A stretch of DNA of 64,000 bases, taken from Ignavibacteriota bacterium. Its GTDB lineage: Bacteria; Bacteroidota; Ignavibacteria; Ignavibacteriales; Ignavibacteriaceae. The DNA lies in contig CP053446.1 in assembly GCA_013285405.1 (NCBI GenBank), positions 3,767,001-3,831,000 on the forward strand, written 5' to 3'. A program made the translations under genes and the position numbers. The notes under the pieces are model-generated. The model worked only from the letters and a program-made list of their open reading frames with translations. It did not search any database and was not told where the DNA came from. Positions 63,411-64,000 of this stretch are shown in pieces; the first letter of the stretch is position 1, and every line of letters starts with the position of its first letter.

Positions 63411-64000
63411 ATGAATTATTGCTTCCCAAAAATAACGATTTTAGTTTTTCTTTTACTCAGCAGTTGTGCTGATCGTTCACTTTTCACTGACCCAACTGAT
63501 CCGGGTCTTGGGGGAATTTTTACTGTTATCAAAGGTAATCTTTCAGGAACATTATTGAAAAGTAAATCTCCATATTATGTATCAGAGGATATTTCTATAA
63601 ACCCCGGAATTACACTGCTCATCGAACAGGGTACATTAATTTTTTTTAAGTCGGATGCAGGATTATATATTTCAGGTGGAATAAGAGCAATTGGAAACAA
63701 GCAGTCACGGATTGTATTTGAAGGTTTTGGAAATGCTTGGAAAGGTATCCACTCTGAAAATCCGACTGATAGTTTGATTTTTATTTTCTGCGATATCAAA
63801 GAAGCTTATCTTCCTATCGGAAGCGAGTTAAAATTTGGTGCAATTGAAACCTCCAATGCCAACCTCGTTGTGAAGAATTGTTATTTCAATTTTAATTATT
63901 CACAGTACGGTGGTGGAATTACCTTGCTTTACTGCAACTCGGAAATAATCAACAATATCTTTTATGACAATGAATCTCTTGACTATGGCGGAGCAATTCT
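63411..64000 (+). CDS. Putative beta-helix lipoprotein, cut by window end
   Basis: From ATG at 63411 the frame stays open to the window end (about 196 residues). A signal with lipobox (LLLSSCADRS) is followed by repeats of short beta strands (GLYISGGIRAIGN, SRIVFEGFGNAWKGI, NANLVVKNCYFNFNYSQYGGG) that look like a right-handed parallel beta-helix. Function unknown; C-terminal part unseen. Confidence 0.75.
   Translation, partial: MNYCFPKITILVFLLLSSCADRSLFTDPTDPGLGGIFTVIKGNLSGTLLKSKSPYYVSEDISINPGITLLIEQGTLIFFKSDAGLYISGGIRAIGNKQSRIVFEGFGNAWKGIHSENPTDSLIFIFCDIKEAYLPIGSELKFGAIETSNANLVVKNCYFNFNYSQYGGGITLLYCNSEIINNIFYDNESLDYGGAI

Overview
The window looks like a chromosomal stretch from an Ignavibacteria-like member of the Bacteroidota/Chlorobi lineage. 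I infer this from AT-rich DNA, several secreted proteins ending in a type IX secretion (T9SS) sorting domain with an NYPNPFNP-type motif, many signal-peptide proteins, and promoters of the Bacteroidota type (TTG or TTTG, about 20 bases, then TAnnTTTG) in front of purN, pyrG, a Sel1 gene and feoA. No rRNA, tRNA, CRISPR array, transposase or phage gene was seen.

Layout. 1-10757 is a minus-strand housekeeping run: pyrG, a TPR protein, purN, purH, mreB, mreC, mreD, mrdA (PBP2) and rodA (cut by the window edge), joining nucleotide synthesis to the rod-shape machinery. 10848-22472 is a seven-gene minus-strand array: four large T9SS-targeted Ycf48-like beta-propeller proteins alternating with three small secreted proteins. 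The array is built from near-identical direct repeats, including a 1.9-kb repeat at an exact 3024-bp offset, and its genes are mosaics. 22839-30565 holds an SRPBCC protein, a Sel1-repeat protein, an aminotransferase, a CDF cation exporter, an MFS transporter, nusB, a YdcF-like protein and a VanZ-like protein. 30558-39683 carries nnr and the membrane arm of complex I (nuoJ, K, L, M, N) with an NhaD/ArsB-type antiporter between nuoM and nuoN; nuoA-I are not here. 39691-40214 is a broken four-helix-bundle (23S rRNA intervening-sequence type) gene between inverted repeat arms, followed by asnS. 41774-48527 has a fifth T9SS protein, a remnant of another, a C69 dipeptidase, and a gene pair encoding a SNF2/Mrr-like protein with ruined catalytic motifs plus an unknown 177-residue partner. 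48857-57092 has a PAS-GAF histidine kinase, feoA-feoB-fur-MBL, a TolB-like propeller and an M28 peptidase. 57193-64000 has an OB-fold protein, YjbQ, a low-molecular-weight phosphatase, a fructosamine-kinase-like gene, a glycosyltransferase, a tandem FKBP lipoprotein, an M15 peptidase, a CBM20-esterase and the start of a beta-helix lipoprotein.

The most unusual features are (1) several families of short dispersed palindromic elements, some sitting in frame inside protein genes (the four T9SS paralogs, the sorting domains of two T9SS genes, probably nuoL) and some lying between genes; (2) the mosaic T9SS array; (3) the SNF2/Mrr-like pseudo-enzyme with its co-transcribed partner; and (4) the four-helix-bundle element with an internal stop codon and inverted flanking arms.
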